Source: Zooshikella ganghwensis DSM 15267
GTDB taxonomy: Bacteria > Pseudomonadota > Gammaproteobacteria > Pseudomonadales > Zooshikellaceae
NCBI RefSeq assembly: GCF_000428585.1
Contig: NZ_AUAF01000012.1
Coordinates: 1 to 64,000 of the forward strand
DNA: 64,000 bases
Reading direction: 5' to 3'
Part shown: piece after piece, positions 47,433 to 56,472 of the stretch
Numbering within the stretch: position 1 is the first letter of the stretch
Layout: every line of letters starts with the position of its first letter
Position numbers and translations under genes: made by a program
Notes under the pieces: generated by a model
Database searches by the model: none
What the model was told of the DNA's origin: nothing
The model's input: the letters and a program-made list of their open reading frames with translations, nothing else

Positions 47433-47445
47433 TGTAATATTACCA
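47433..47445. promoter_or_regulatory. Candidate HexR operator, edd side
   Basis: TGTAATATTACCA, the exact inverted copy of the site at 47368-47380, with 52 bp between them. It sits about 40 bp before the edd start. The two sites could be bound together to control both divergent genes. Confidence 0.5.
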
Positions 47446-47486
47446 TTTGAAAACGTTATCTCACTATCGACTGATGAGGAAGCGTA

Positions 47487-49313
47487 ATGCACCCTACAAT
47501 CGCCAGCGTTACTCAACGGGTCATTGCCCGAAGTTCTGCAAGCCGTAAAGCCTACATTGAGCGAATGCAGCAAGTCGCAAAGCCGCGACCTCACCGATCC
47601 ACACTCTCATGCGGAAACTTAGCTCATGGTTATGCGGCTTGCCAGCCGCAAGACAAACAAATTCTTAAGCTCGCCACTCAAGCTGATGTAGCTATAGTCT
47701 CAGCATATAATGATATGCTATCTGCGCATCAGCCGCTGGAAAAATACCCGGCTCTTATTAAAGAGACCATGCGAGAGCTGGGTTCCGTTGCACAGTTCGC
47801 TGGTGGTGTACCTGCGATGTGTGACGGTGTCACTCAAGGGCAACCAGGCATGGAGCTTAGCCTCTTCAGTCGAGATGTGATTGCCATGGCAACCGCTATC
47901 TCACTCTCTCACAACATGTTTGACGCCACCCTTTGTCTTGGTGTTTGCGATAAAATTGTGCCGGGGCTTTTGATTGGCGCATTAAGCTTTGGTCATCTGC
48001 CATGCATTTTTGTGCCAGCAGGACCAATGCCATCAGGATTACCAAACAAGGAGAAAGCCCGAGTGCGACAACTTTACGCAGAAGGTAAGGTTGGTCGTGA
48101 AGCGTTGCTTGAAGCGGAATCTGAATCTTACCATGCTCCTGGTACTTGCACATTTTATGGCACAGCTAATAGTAACCAGTTATTGATCGAGATCATGGGT
48201 TTGCATTTACCAGGTGCATCATTTGTAAACCCTGAGACGTCATTGCGTGATGAACTAACCCGAGAAGCGGCTCGTCAGGTCACACGAATAACTGCGCTCA
48301 CAGAAAATTACACGCCTATATGGAAGGTTGTTTCAGAAAAATCAGTTATTAATGCAGTTGTTGCCTTGTTAGCAACAGGTGGTTCAACAAACCACACTAT
48401 GCATATAGTGGCAATAGCTCGAGCTGCAGGTATACACATTACCTGGGATGACTTTGCTGAACTATCATCGGCTGTACCACTACTGACGCGAATCTATCCA
48501 AATGGACAGGCTGATATCAACCATTTCCAAGCGGCAGGTGGTATGGCATTTTTAATTCGTACGCTGTTACACGCAGGCCTGCTTCATAATGATGTGGTCA
48601 CTGTGGTCGGTGAAGGGTTGGAAGCTTACACTCAAGAACCCGTTTTAAAAGATAATGCTCTAATTTGGCGCGCAGGGCCTGAGATATCACATGACCTTGA
48701 GGTGTTAAGACCAGTAAGTAAGCCTTTTAGTGCTGAAGGAGGTCTACGACTGCTGAAGGGTAATCTTGGGCGTGGTGTGATTAAAGTGTCTGCAGTTGCA
48801 CAGGCGCATCAAGTGATTGAAGCACCAGCTATTATTTTTCATAGTCAGGAAGCAATGGCTGAAGCTTTTCAGCGAGGTGAGTTAAATAAGGATTGTATAG
48901 TAGTTGTTCGTTTTCAAGGGCCTCAGGCGACTGGGATGCCTGAATTACATAAACTGACGCCATTTCTTGGTGTTTTGCAAGACAAAGGTTTTAAAGTGGC
49001 ACTTGTCACAGATGGTCGTATGTCTGGTGCTTCAGGAAAAGTGCCCGCGGCAATTCATGTGTACCCTGAAGCGGCACAAGGCGGGCCATTAGCCAAATTG
49101 AGAAATGGTGATATTGTCTGTGTAGATGCATTACAGGGAATATTAACTGTTAAAGTTCCTGCAGAAGAGTGGCAACAACGTACACCAGTTGTTGCCGATT
49201 TATCTGATTTTCATCAAGGCATGGGGCGAGAGTTATTTGCTCAAATGCGGCAAGTGGTTGGTGGTGCAGAACTTGGAGCGACAGTCTTTGATTTCGATAA
49301 TGTAGGCAAATAA
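47487..49313 (+). CDS. edd: 6-phosphogluconate dehydratase
   Basis: 608 residues. [23 protein letters not shown] and [18 protein letters not shown] carry cluster-binding Cys, and [18 protein letters not shown] is the C-terminal family motif. It converts 6-phosphogluconate to KDPG, the first committed Entner-Doudoroff step. Same IlvD/Edd superfamily as the partial ilvD at the right edge. Followed by glk. Confidence 0.97.
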   Translation: MHPTIASVTQRVIARSSASRKAYIERMQQVAKPRPHRSTLSCGNLAHGYAACQPQDKQILKLATQADVAIVSAYNDMLSAHQPLEKYPALIKETMRELGSVAQFAGGVPAMCDGVTQGQPGMELSLFSRDVIAMATAISLSHNMFDATLCLGVCDKIVPGLLIGALSFGHLPCIFVPAGPMPSGLPNKEKARVRQLYAEGKVGREALLEAESESYHAPGTCTFYGTANSNQLLIEIMGLHLPGASFVNPETSLRDELTREAARQVTRITALTENYTPIWKVVSEKSVINAVVALLATGGSTNHTMHIVAIARAAGIHITWDDFAELSSAVPLLTRIYPNGQADINHFQAAGGMAFLIRTLLHAGLLHNDVVTVVGEGLEAYTQEPVLKDNALIWRAGPEISHDLEVLRPVSKPFSAEGGLRLLKGNLGRGVIKVSAVAQAHQVIEAPAIIFHSQEAMAEAFQRGELNKDCIVVVRFQGPQATGMPELHKLTPFLGVLQDKGFKVALVTDGRMSGASGKVPAAIHVYPEAAQGGPLAKLRNGDIVCVDALQGILTVKVPAEEWQQRTPVVADLSDFHQGMGRELFAQMRQVVGGAELGATVFDFDNVGK

Positions 49314-49335
49314 TTTGTAGCCTTCACTTTGAGTA

Positions 49336-49357
49336 GATACTCACAGCGAAGGGTATA
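49336..49357. repeat. 22-bp palindromic repeat
   Basis: GATACTC-ACAGCGAA-GGGTATA (inverted family orientation), in the 113-bp edd-glk gap. Confidence 0.65.
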
Positions 49358-49426
49358 AAATAAAAAGGTCTGGCTTTACATTATTAAGCACATGACTGAT
49401 GAATGAATGGAAGTGAGGAGGTAGTA

Positions 49427-50392
49427 GTGTCATCTCAAATTGCATTAGTGGGGGATATTGGTGGAACCAATGCCCGTTTCGCATTGTTTGATTTATCAAC
49501 GCAATCGTTACAGCAGATTCAGGTTTTAGCTTGTAAAGACTATGCCAATATTGACCGGGCAATTACTCACTACTTAAACCAACAGAGTGTTTCACCGGAA
49601 CAAGCCTGCCTTGCTTTTGCCTGCCCGGTTCATAATGCCCAAGTGCGTATGACCAATAACCACTGGTATTTTGATAAGCAGACATTGAAGACTGACCTAG
49701 GGTTAAAGCAGCTTCGAATAATTAATGATTTTACCGCGCTTGCCTTAGCATTGCCGGTGCTGTCGGAAAAAGATCTTTGCCAGGTTGGAGAGGGTGACTC
49801 TGTCAAAGATAAGCCTAAGCTGGTCATGGGGCCTGGAACAGGCATGGGGATGGCAGGTTTGGTGAGAACTCAGCAAGGCTGGTTGCCAATCCCCACGGAA
49901 GGAGGGCATGTAGACTTTGCGCCTCGTAATGAATTAGAGGTTGAGGTTTGGCGCTATTTGCACAGATGTTTTGAGCATGTTTCTGTTGAGCGAATACTGT
50001 CGGGTAGTGGCTTAGTTAATTTATATCAAGCGCTTGCGGCAGTATCGGGTCAAGAAATTTCAGTGGTAGACCCCTCATATATTACAACTGAAGGTTGTGA
50101 AGGCACAGATAAATTGGCTTGCCAGACACTGGAGATGTTTTCGGAGGTTTTAGGCGCTGTGGCAGGCAATGCTGCGCTTACCATTGGTGCGTTAGGTGGT
50201 GTTTATATTGCTGGAGGGATCATTCCACGTTTTAAAGCGCACTTTATGAAGAGTGGTTTTAGAAATGCGTTTATTGATAAAGGCCGATTTCGGGATTACC
50301 TAAATGCTATTCCCTCATATTTAGTGCTTGCTGAATATCCTGGTTTATTAGGCGCTGCTCAGGGACTAGTTTCTTCTGAAAAATTAGGTTAG
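49427..50392 (+). CDS. glk: Glucokinase
   Basis: 321 residues from the GTG at 49427, chosen because GAGGAGG lies five bases ahead and the length then matches the family. The ATG at 49403 would place this Shine-Dalgarno inside the gene. The ATP-binding GDIGGTNARFALFD is at the start, with FTALALALP, GPGTGMG, EGGHVDFAPR and GGIIPRF. It phosphorylates glucose for entry to Zwf. Confidence 0.95.
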   Translation: MSSQIALVGDIGGTNARFALFDLSTQSLQQIQVLACKDYANIDRAITHYLNQQSVSPEQACLAFACPVHNAQVRMTNNHWYFDKQTLKTDLGLKQLRIINDFTALALALPVLSEKDLCQVGEGDSVKDKPKLVMGPGTGMGMAGLVRTQQGWLPIPTEGGHVDFAPRNELEVEVWRYLHRCFEHVSVERILSGSGLVNLYQALAAVSGQEISVVDPSYITTEGCEGTDKLACQTLEMFSEVLGAVAGNAALTIGALGGVYIAGGIIPRFKAHFMKSGFRNAFIDKGRFRDYLNAIPSYLVLAEYPGLLGAAQGLVSSEKLG

Positions 50393-50420
50393 TAGTATCG
50401 ATATGGCTTTGTTAAAAAGC

Positions 50421-50442
50421 TACTCCTTTTGCGAAGGGTATA
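50421..50442. repeat. 22-bp palindromic repeat
   Basis: TACTCCT-TTTGCGAA-GGGTATA, with an intact right half, in the convergent glk/eda gap. Confidence 0.6.
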
Positions 50443-50470
50443 CAAAAGCAAAACTTTAAATTTATCAGAT

Positions 50471-50497
50471 AAAAAAAACTCCGCATAAAGCGGAGTT
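50471..50497 (-). terminator. Terminator of the zwf-pgl-eda operon
   Basis: AACTCCGC-ATAAA-GCGGAGTT. The T tract lies on the minus-strand side, so it ends transcription coming from eda. It may act in a lesser way for glk. A second hairpin (CATTATTCAG/CTGAATAATG, 50565-50591) lies between it and the eda stop. Confidence 0.8.
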
Positions 50498-50607
50498 AAA
50501 ATGCCAAGAGTAGTGTTATAAAACACTTGTCCTAGAGCAGTTTCCCATTGCTGGGAAGGAGACACATTATTCAGAGGACAGCTGAATAATGATAAAAAGG
50601 GTATTCA

Positions 50608-51270
50608 TTAGCTTTGCAGCAATGCCTGGATACTTAGCTTGCTAAGCTCAGTAATTCGCTGCCAGTCTTTATTGCGAACAGCATCACTTGGTACGACCCA
50701 TGACCCACCAACACACATTACATTCGGTAAGGCGAGATACTCTCTGGCGTTGTTGGCATTAATCCCACCTGTGGGGCAAAAACATACATTACTAAAAGGG
50801 CCTGCCAGAGCTTTTAAAGCAGGCACTCCGCCTACAGCGGCTGCTGGGAAAAACTTAAAGCGCTGATAGCCAAGTTGTAGTCCCTGCATAAGCTCAGATG
50901 GCGTTGCTATACCAGGCAGTAATGGAATGGTTGAATCAATGCCAGCAAGGAGTAGTTCGTGGGTTAAACCTGGACTTATTGCAAACTGAGCTCCCGCGTC
51001 AACTACTGCATTTAACATTGCCACTGAAGTGACAGTGCCTGCACCAACAAACGCTTCAGGCAGCGCTTTGCGAATGATGCTGATTGCATCCAGACCAGTT
51101 TGTGTTCTTAAGGTAACTTCCAGCGTTGAAATTCCACCATCAAGCAGAGCATTCGCTAGTGGTAGCGCTTCAGAAATATCATTAATGGTTATCACAGGCA
51201 TAATCGGGGACTGTCGGCAGATTAAATCAATCTGCTGTGTCGCCTGCGTTGCCAGTGTTAAGTTTGACAT
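50608..51270 (-). CDS. eda: KDPG aldolase
   Basis: 220 residues from the ATG at 51270, which follows AGGA and leaves 22 bp to pgl; earlier in-frame starts would overlap pgl. EVTLRT carries the catalytic Glu, GAGTV is next, and the Schiff-base Lys is in YQRFKFFPAAAVGG. It splits KDPG to pyruvate and glyceraldehyde 3-phosphate. Last gene of zwf-pgl-eda. Confidence 0.95.
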   Translation of the reverse strand: MSNLTLATQATQQIDLICRQSPIMPVITINDISEALPLANALLDGGISTLEVTLRTQTGLDAISIIRKALPEAFVGAGTVTSVAMLNAVVDAGAQFAISPGLTHELLLAGIDSTIPLLPGIATPSELMQGLQLGYQRFKFFPAAAVGGVPALKALAGPFSNVCFCPTGGINANNAREYLALPNVMCVGGSWVVPSDAVRNKDWQRITELSKLSIQALLQS

Positions 51271-51292
51271 GTTTGATCCTGAGCGCATGAGC

Positions 51293-52036
51293 TTAAGGGC
51301 TCCAATAAACAACAAAATTAATGGACGGATCCTGCAGAAAGGCACGAATGGGCATATCCGCTTGATTTTCAGTGGTTAACGCTTGCTGTAACGTAAGTAA
51401 CTTGTCTTCCCCTACAATGTGTAAGATCACAAGCTTGGCATATGCCAGCACGGGGTATGTCAATGTAATACGCTGGTGAGGTGCTGTGATCGGTTGGCAT
51501 GACAGACATAGTTTTGGCGTTGTTGAGTTGAGTCCTTCCTGCAAGGTAGGCGTATTAGGAAAGAGTGAAGCTGTATGTCCATCATTCCCCATCCCTAAAA
51601 TAACCACATCAAAAGGCTGTGGCAGTTGCTTCAGTATTTTTGAGCAAGAATCTAGACCGCTATCTGCATCAACTGGAGGTGTTTTTAAGCCGTAAAATTT
51701 GGCAGTAAAAGCCTTTTTTTGTAATAAGTGTTTTTTAACTAGCTGAGCATTACTATCAGCATGGTGCTCATCAACCCAGCGCTCGTCTGCTAAGGTAACA
51801 CTCACGTTGGCCCAATTCAGGTTGCACTCAGCAAGTGCATTAAACAGCGGAATGGGGGTGCTACCACCAGATACCACAAGTGTTGCCTGACTATGGCGCG
51901 TTAAACCTGATTGCAAGGTATCTGTGACGGTATCGGTCAAAGCAGCCACCAGCTTTTGACTATCATTAAAGCTAAGCAGGGGGTGCTTTAGTTTGGCTCT
52001 CACATCAGTGAGCAGTTGTTCAAGCAGAGTCTTCAT
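51293..52036 (-). CDS. pgl: 6-phosphogluconolactonase
   Basis: About 247 residues from the ATG at 52036 (52054 is also possible); either way it overlaps zwf, by 17 or 35 bp. [30 protein letters not shown] and [13 protein letters not shown] are the DevB-type Pgl motifs. It hydrolyses 6-phosphogluconolactone made by Zwf. The overlap implies translational coupling. Confidence 0.93.
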   Translation of the reverse strand: MKTLLEQLLTDVRAKLKHPLLSFNDSQKLVAALTDTVTDTLQSGLTRHSQATLVVSGGSTPIPLFNALAECNLNWANVSVTLADERWVDEHHADSNAQLVKKHLLQKKAFTAKFYGLKTPPVDADSGLDSCSKILKQLPQPFDVVILGMGNDGHTASLFPNTPTLQEGLNSTTPKLCLSCQPITAPHQRITLTYPVLAYAKLVILHIVGEDKLLTLQQALTTENQADMPIRAFLQDPSINFVVYWSP

Positions 52037-53501
52037 GCCAGGACTTTCCATCACGGGTAATCATTGCTATTGAAGATACGGGGCCCCAAGAGCCAGCTGG
52101 GTATTTTTGCGGGCGTGTATTTTGGCTCTGCCATCCATTAATTATTTGATCACACCAGACCCAGGCATATTCAATTTCATCGCGACGCACAAATAAGTAC
52201 TGGCTGCCTTGGATTACTTCCAAGAAGAGTCTTTCGTAAGCATCTGGAATACGCTGAGTATGGAATGTATCTGAAAAGTTAAGTTTGAGTGGGCCTGGTT
52301 TTAAGCGCATTCCTTTTTCAAGCCCTTGATCTTTGGTCAGTACTTGAAGAGAAATACCTTCATCAGGCTGCAGTCTGATAATAAGTTTGTTTTCTGCTAT
52401 ATCACGCTGTTCAGGGGCAAAAATATAATGAGGCGGCCTTTTAAAGTGAATGATGATTTGGGAAAGCTTTTCAGTCATTCGCTTTCCTGTTCTCAAATAA
52501 AAAGGCACATTTGCCCATCGCCAGTTACAAATTTGTGCTTTGATAGCTACAAATGTTTCGGTGCAACTTTGAGAGTCTTTACCTTCAGGCTCTTCTAGAT
52601 AACCAGGAGCAAGCTGGCCTTGGAAACTGCCAGCACAATACTGCCCTCTAATGACATCATGATTGAGGGAGTGAGTATCAATGGGCTTCAATGCCTTGAG
52701 GACTTTAACTTTCTCATCACGAATACTGTCAGCACTTAAATCATTGGGCGGGTCCATTGCAATTAAACACAGCAATTGCAGTAGGTGGTTTTGTACCATG
52801 TCACGCAACTGACCAGCTCGATCAAAGTATCCCCATCGGTGCTCAATGCCAATGGTTTCTGCCACAGTGATTTCAATATGATCAATATGATTATGATCCC
52901 ATTGAGAGCCAAATAAGCTATTAGCAAAGCGTAATGCAATCAGGTTTTGAACCGTTTCTTTACCTAGGTAATGGTCTATTCGGTAAATCTGTTCTTCAGC
53001 AAAGTGCTGCGCTACTGCATCATTAATTTTTTTAGATGAAGCAAGGTCATATCCGATGGGTTTTTCCAGTACGATGCGTGTTTGGTTATCGATACAACCT
53101 GCGTTAGAAAGGTTTTGGCAAATTTCTCCATAGATAGCAGCAGGTGTCGCAAAGTAGCAAACTAAAGGGTTATTCGTTTCGCATAGTTTGTCATGTAATG
53201 TGTGGTAAGCACTGCCATCAGTAAAGTCGATTTCAATGTAAAAAAGCCTTGCAAGAAAGCGAGCGAGAGCAATTTCGTCAATTTCATTCGGCGCGATAAA
53301 TTTGCAGAGATGGATACGGACTGTTTCCAGAAAATTTTCTTGATCAATTGGGGATCTTGCTAAACCAAGCACTCTTAATTGTGGGGCTAAGAGATTTGCT
53401 TTATCGAGTTGATAAAGTGCAGGGAAAAGTTTCCGCAGGGCCAAGTCTCCTTGGGCGCCAAAAAGTGCTATATCACATTTTGTTTTGGCTACTGTGGGCA
53501 T
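52020..53501 (-). CDS. zwf: Glucose-6-phosphate dehydrogenase
   Basis: 493 residues. The nucleotide-binding start [20 protein letters not shown] and the active-site signature [13 protein letters not shown] (residue ~175) are intact. First enzyme of the pathway and first gene of zwf-pgl-eda. The upstream region holds a HexR-like 15-mer about 40 bp before the start, and hexR is divergent from it. Confidence 0.97.
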   Translation of the reverse strand: MPTVAKTKCDIALFGAQGDLALRKLFPALYQLDKANLLAPQLRVLGLARSPIDQENFLETVRIHLCKFIAPNEIDEIALARFLARLFYIEIDFTDGSAYHTLHDKLCETNNPLVCYFATPAAIYGEICQNLSNAGCIDNQTRIVLEKPIGYDLASSKKINDAVAQHFAEEQIYRIDHYLGKETVQNLIALRFANSLFGSQWDHNHIDHIEITVAETIGIEHRWGYFDRAGQLRDMVQNHLLQLLCLIAMDPPNDLSADSIRDEKVKVLKALKPIDTHSLNHDVIRGQYCAGSFQGQLAPGYLEEPEGKDSQSCTETFVAIKAQICNWRWANVPFYLRTGKRMTEKLSQIIIHFKRPPHYIFAPEQRDIAENKLIIRLQPDEGISLQVLTKDQGLEKGMRLKPGPLKLNFSDTFHTQRIPDAYERLFLEVIQGSQYLFVRRDEIEYAWVWCDQIINGWQSQNTRPQKYPAGSWGPVSSIAMITRDGKSWHEDSA

Positions 53502-53540
53502 GTACCTAACCTACTTTGCGGTAACTTGTAATTTATATGT

Positions 53541-53555
53541 TGTTATAAAATTACA
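53541..53555. promoter_or_regulatory. Candidate HexR operator at zwf
   Basis: TGTTATAAAATTACA matches 13 of 15 bases of the gammaproteobacterial HexR sequence TGTAATTAAATTACA. It lies 40 bp upstream of zwf. Confidence 0.6.
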
Positions 53556-53602
53556 GAATTGATTGAATTTTAGTTTTTTGGTGGTGTTTTTGCAATTTTT
53601 TT

Positions 53603-53618
53603 TGTAAAGTTTACTACA
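53603..53618. promoter_or_regulatory. Possible second HexR site
   Basis: TGTA-N8-TACA (TGTAAAGTTTACTACA). The spacer is one base longer than the usual 15-mer, though 7/8-base spacers are reported for Pseudomonas HexR. Low certainty. Confidence 0.35.
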
Positions 53619-53878
53619 TATTGGCATGTTGTGGTGTAATTACCCTATTGTGTTGATTGTTAAGTAGCTTAAGCATAGGCTTCAAGCTATCATAGCTGCA
53701 TTCATATCCACTGCCTGGCAAAAGTAGATAGTGTTATATCCTTAATTATGCTGCAGTTCAGCAATGCGTGCTTATTTTGCTGAGCGTCTCATATGTATAG
53801 ATAAGTGATTATGTTTGCTGTCGTTTGCGTGGTGGAGCATCTAGTATTTAGTAAATTAAACATAATCTGTATTTACTT

Positions 53879-54757
53879 ATGACCCTACCCAGTCAGTCAT
53901 CCAACCTATTAGAGCGGATACGCGATAACCTTGAACAATTGAATCGTTCTGAGCGCAAAGTGGCTGATGTCATTTTGAAAGATCCGCAGTCTGCTACGCG
54001 TTATAGTATTGCTGCACTCGCACAAGCGGCAAGCGTTAGTGAGCCAACAGTTAATCGCTTTTGTCGCAGCTTTGATGCTAAAGGTTATCCGGATTTCAAA
54101 TTGCAGTTAGCGCAAAGTTTGGCTAGCGGTACACCTTATGTTAGCCGTAGCGTTGAAATTGATGACACGGCTGAAGAATATACCCAGAAAATTTTTACAA
54201 CGAATATGGCTTGTCTAGATGCTGCACGTCAGTCTATGGATGCGTCGGTAATAAATCGAGCTGTGGATTTTTTGATTCAAGCCAAGCAAATTAGCTTTTT
54301 AGGACTTGGTGCGTCAGGTCCAGTTGCGATGGATGCTCAGCATAAGTTTTTCCGCTTCAATATTCCCGTCATGGCTTATGATGATGTATTGATGATGCGA
54401 ATGATGGCATCAGTAGCCAACACAGGTGATGTCATTGTTATCATTTCTTATACAGGTAGAACGCGAGAACTGGTTGAGATTGCTAAAATTGCACGTGAAA
54501 GTGGTGCAACTGTAATTGGTATTACGGCACCAAACTCTTATTTGGCTAAGGAATGCTCGTTAACAATTGATGTCATTGTTCAAGAAGATACCGATATATA
54601 TATGCCGATGTCTTCTCGTATTATTCATTTAACGGTATTGGATGTGTTAGCAACAGGCGTGACGTTAAAGCGGGGTGTTGACTTTCAGAAGCACTTAAAA
54701 CGAATCAAAGAGAGTTTACAAGCGAGTCGGTTGCCTGCTTCTCCACCAAAAAGCTGA
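53879..54757 (+). CDS. hexR: RpiR-family repressor HexR
   Basis: 292 residues. An N-terminal HTH_6 domain (residues ~10-80, [34 protein letters not shown]) is followed by a SIS sugar-phosphate-binding domain (~125-260, [45 protein letters not shown]). HexR represses zwf, edd and gap genes and is released by KDPG in Pseudomonas. Divergent from zwf-pgl-eda, the standard arrangement. Confidence 0.93.
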   Translation: MTLPSQSSNLLERIRDNLEQLNRSERKVADVILKDPQSATRYSIAALAQAASVSEPTVNRFCRSFDAKGYPDFKLQLAQSLASGTPYVSRSVEIDDTAEEYTQKIFTTNMACLDAARQSMDASVINRAVDFLIQAKQISFLGLGASGPVAMDAQHKFFRFNIPVMAYDDVLMMRMMASVANTGDVIVIISYTGRTRELVEIAKIARESGATVIGITAPNSYLAKECSLTIDVIVQEDTDIYMPMSSRIIHLTVLDVLATGVTLKRGVDFQKHLKRIKESLQASRLPASPPKS

Positions 54758-54820
54758 TATTTATAACTTTCGGTATGGCTATAAATATTAATTGTTGGAC
54801 AACATGGTTAAGTTTTAAAA

Positions 54821-54853
54821 GAACACCCATCATATGATGGGTGTTCTTTTTTT
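54821..54853. terminator. Bidirectional terminator after hexR
   Basis: A perfect 26-bp palindrome with 13-bp arms GAACACCCATCAT, followed by a run of T. It serves hexR and the convergent OmpA-family gene. Confidence 0.9.
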
Positions 54854-54864
54854 GTCTTGCTTGA

Positions 54865-55704
54865 CTATTGATCTATTACATTAAGTTCTACACGGCGATT
54901 CATAGCTCGGCCAGCTTCGGTACTATTACTGGTAATTGGTTTTTCTTCTCCATAGCCTACCGCTCTGAGGTTGTTACCATTAACTCCACGGGAAACAAGG
55001 AAGTTACGAACAGCTTCAGCGCGGCGCTGTGAAAGACGCATATTGTAGCGATTACTGCCTACATTATCCGTATGTCCAGATACTTCTAGTTTAGTATTTT
55101 TGTGTAGGCGGAGTTTTTCGGCAACTTTTGATAGATACTCATGAGAGGTGCCAGTTAACCGGGCAGAATTAAACTCAAACTGAACACCTTTAAGTGCTAG
55201 TGCCTCGGAGCAACCAATAGCATTAACTTGTACTCCAGGAGGTGTATTTGGACAATGATCTTTCATATTAGCTACGCCATCATTGTCTGAGTCTAATGTA
55301 CAACCTCTGTTGTCAACTTGAGTATTTAAAGGTGTATTTGGACACTGGTCACGATAATCTGGAACACCATCATTATCTGAATCTACTGGACAACCGTTGT
55401 AGTCTACTTTAACGCCACGTGGTGTTGCTGGGCATTTATCTTTACTGTCAACGACACCATCATCGTCTGTATCATGCTCAATCATTGAGCAGAAAAATCC
55501 CCCTAATAATGCACCACCTAGTGCTCCAACGGCAGCGGCCTCGCCATCATCTGCAGATGATCCAGCAACAGCTCCCAGGCCACCACCTACTAATGCACAA
55601 TTACGCCAATCTTCGTGCCATGGGCCATTTGTTGCACAGCCAGTTAGAAATATAGGTAAAAAAACAAAGAGTCCTAGCGTCCTGCTTTTTACGGATGGTT
55701 TCAT
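54865..55704 (-). CDS. OmpA-family lipoprotein with TSP3 repeats
   Basis: 279 residues from the ATG at 55704, chosen for the GGAG ahead and a proper signal peptide ending FLTGC. A glycine-rich segment (GGGLGAVAG, GALGGALLGG) is followed by three calcium-binding thrombospondin type-3 repeats (DTDDDGVVDSKDKCP, DSDNDGVPDYRDQCP, DSDNDGVANMKDHCP). The C-terminal OmpA domain has LEVSGHTDNVGSNRYN and NRRVELNV. It tethers the outer membrane to peptidoglycan. Confidence 0.9.
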   Translation of the reverse strand: MKPSVKSRTLGLFVFLPIFLTGCATNGPWHEDWRNCALVGGGLGAVAGSSADDGEAAAVGALGGALLGGFFCSMIEHDTDDDGVVDSKDKCPATPRGVKVDYNGCPVDSDNDGVPDYRDQCPNTPLNTQVDNRGCTLDSDNDGVANMKDHCPNTPPGVQVNAIGCSEALALKGVQFEFNSARLTGTSHEYLSKVAEKLRLHKNTKLEVSGHTDNVGSNRYNMRLSQRRAEAVRNFLVSRGVNGNNLRAVGYGEEKPITSNSTEAGRAMNRRVELNVIDQ

Positions 55705-55821
55705 TTTTTTCTCCATTATTATCATGGTTTCAGCTATCTGGGTTCTTGACCAGTATAGATAAGGTTTATTAGTTTGCCGCAATAACGTGACACTTACATT
55801 AGCATTATGTAGGTTCAGTGG

Positions 55822-56103
55822 TTAACGTGTGATTACTACCCCGTGCCAAAAGGCAATATAATGTTTAATTTTTTTTGCTGCAGGCTTAGGGTCAGGATAT
55901 GACCAGGCAGCATCTTCGTTTATTTTATCTTCAACTTTTATGTGAAAATAGTGGGCTACTCCTTTCCATGGACAGTCTGTTTGTGTGTGACTTACAGTAA
56001 AAAAACCAGTTTTAATGGATGAAGGTGGGAAATAATGGTTGCCTTCAACAATGATTGTTTCATTACTTTCTGCCAGTGTAGCACCATTCCACACAGCTTT
56101 CAT
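55822..56103 (-). CDS. DUF427 domain protein
   Basis: 93 residues, a full single domain. MKAVWNGATLAESNETIIVEGNHYFP, then TDCPWKGVAHYF and AWSYPDPKPAAKKIKHYIAFW are the DUF427 pattern. Small cytosolic proteins of unknown function, with a conserved CPWKG motif present here. It stands alone between the OmpA lipoprotein and the pseudokinase. Confidence 0.88.
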   Translation of the reverse strand: MKAVWNGATLAESNETIIVEGNHYFPPSSIKTGFFTVSHTQTDCPWKGVAHYFHIKVEDKINEDAAWSYPDPKPAAKKIKHYIAFWHGVVITR

Positions 56104-56472
56104 AAGTTAGCTCCCACCCATTTAATACATAATATACTCTACCTGAGGTATGCCATTTACTGTAAAAGTAGACTAACGCTTTAAGCTGAATTCAGGTTTA
56201 AATATGAGAGTATCTCAAAAAATAGTGACTTTCTTGCAAGAGCAAGGAAGCATTGCACATAGGGTCACAGTGTATAAGGAAGACATGATGATCAGAGTGC
56301 AGTGCTGACCCAGCTATCACGAAAAAGTGCATTTTAGATGTGTCCATAAGTTATTTTTAAAACTGAGTATCAAACAGTTAAACCCTCATTTTGGGATTTA
56401 AGCTGTGTTACTGTATAGTGAATATGCTTGTTTGGATATTGACAAGCTGTAAAGAGCATATGCTTTTATAAT
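56104..56472. other. Divergent gap DUF427/hybrid kinase
   Basis: 369 bp, AT-rich. I see no gene, repeat family member or clear operator in it. Confidence 0.5.

Larger units (their letters stand above)
53502..53878. other. zwf/hexR divergent regulatory region
   Basis: 377 bp without a gene. It holds the HexR-like sites at 53541-53555 and, less surely, 53603-53618. The latter is placed to act on both zwf and hexR. Confidence 0.6.

Noticed and set aside
4337-50442. CRISPR repeats as an explanation of the 22-bp repeats
   Set aside because: The copies are scattered kilobases apart with no regular spacers and no cas genes nearby.
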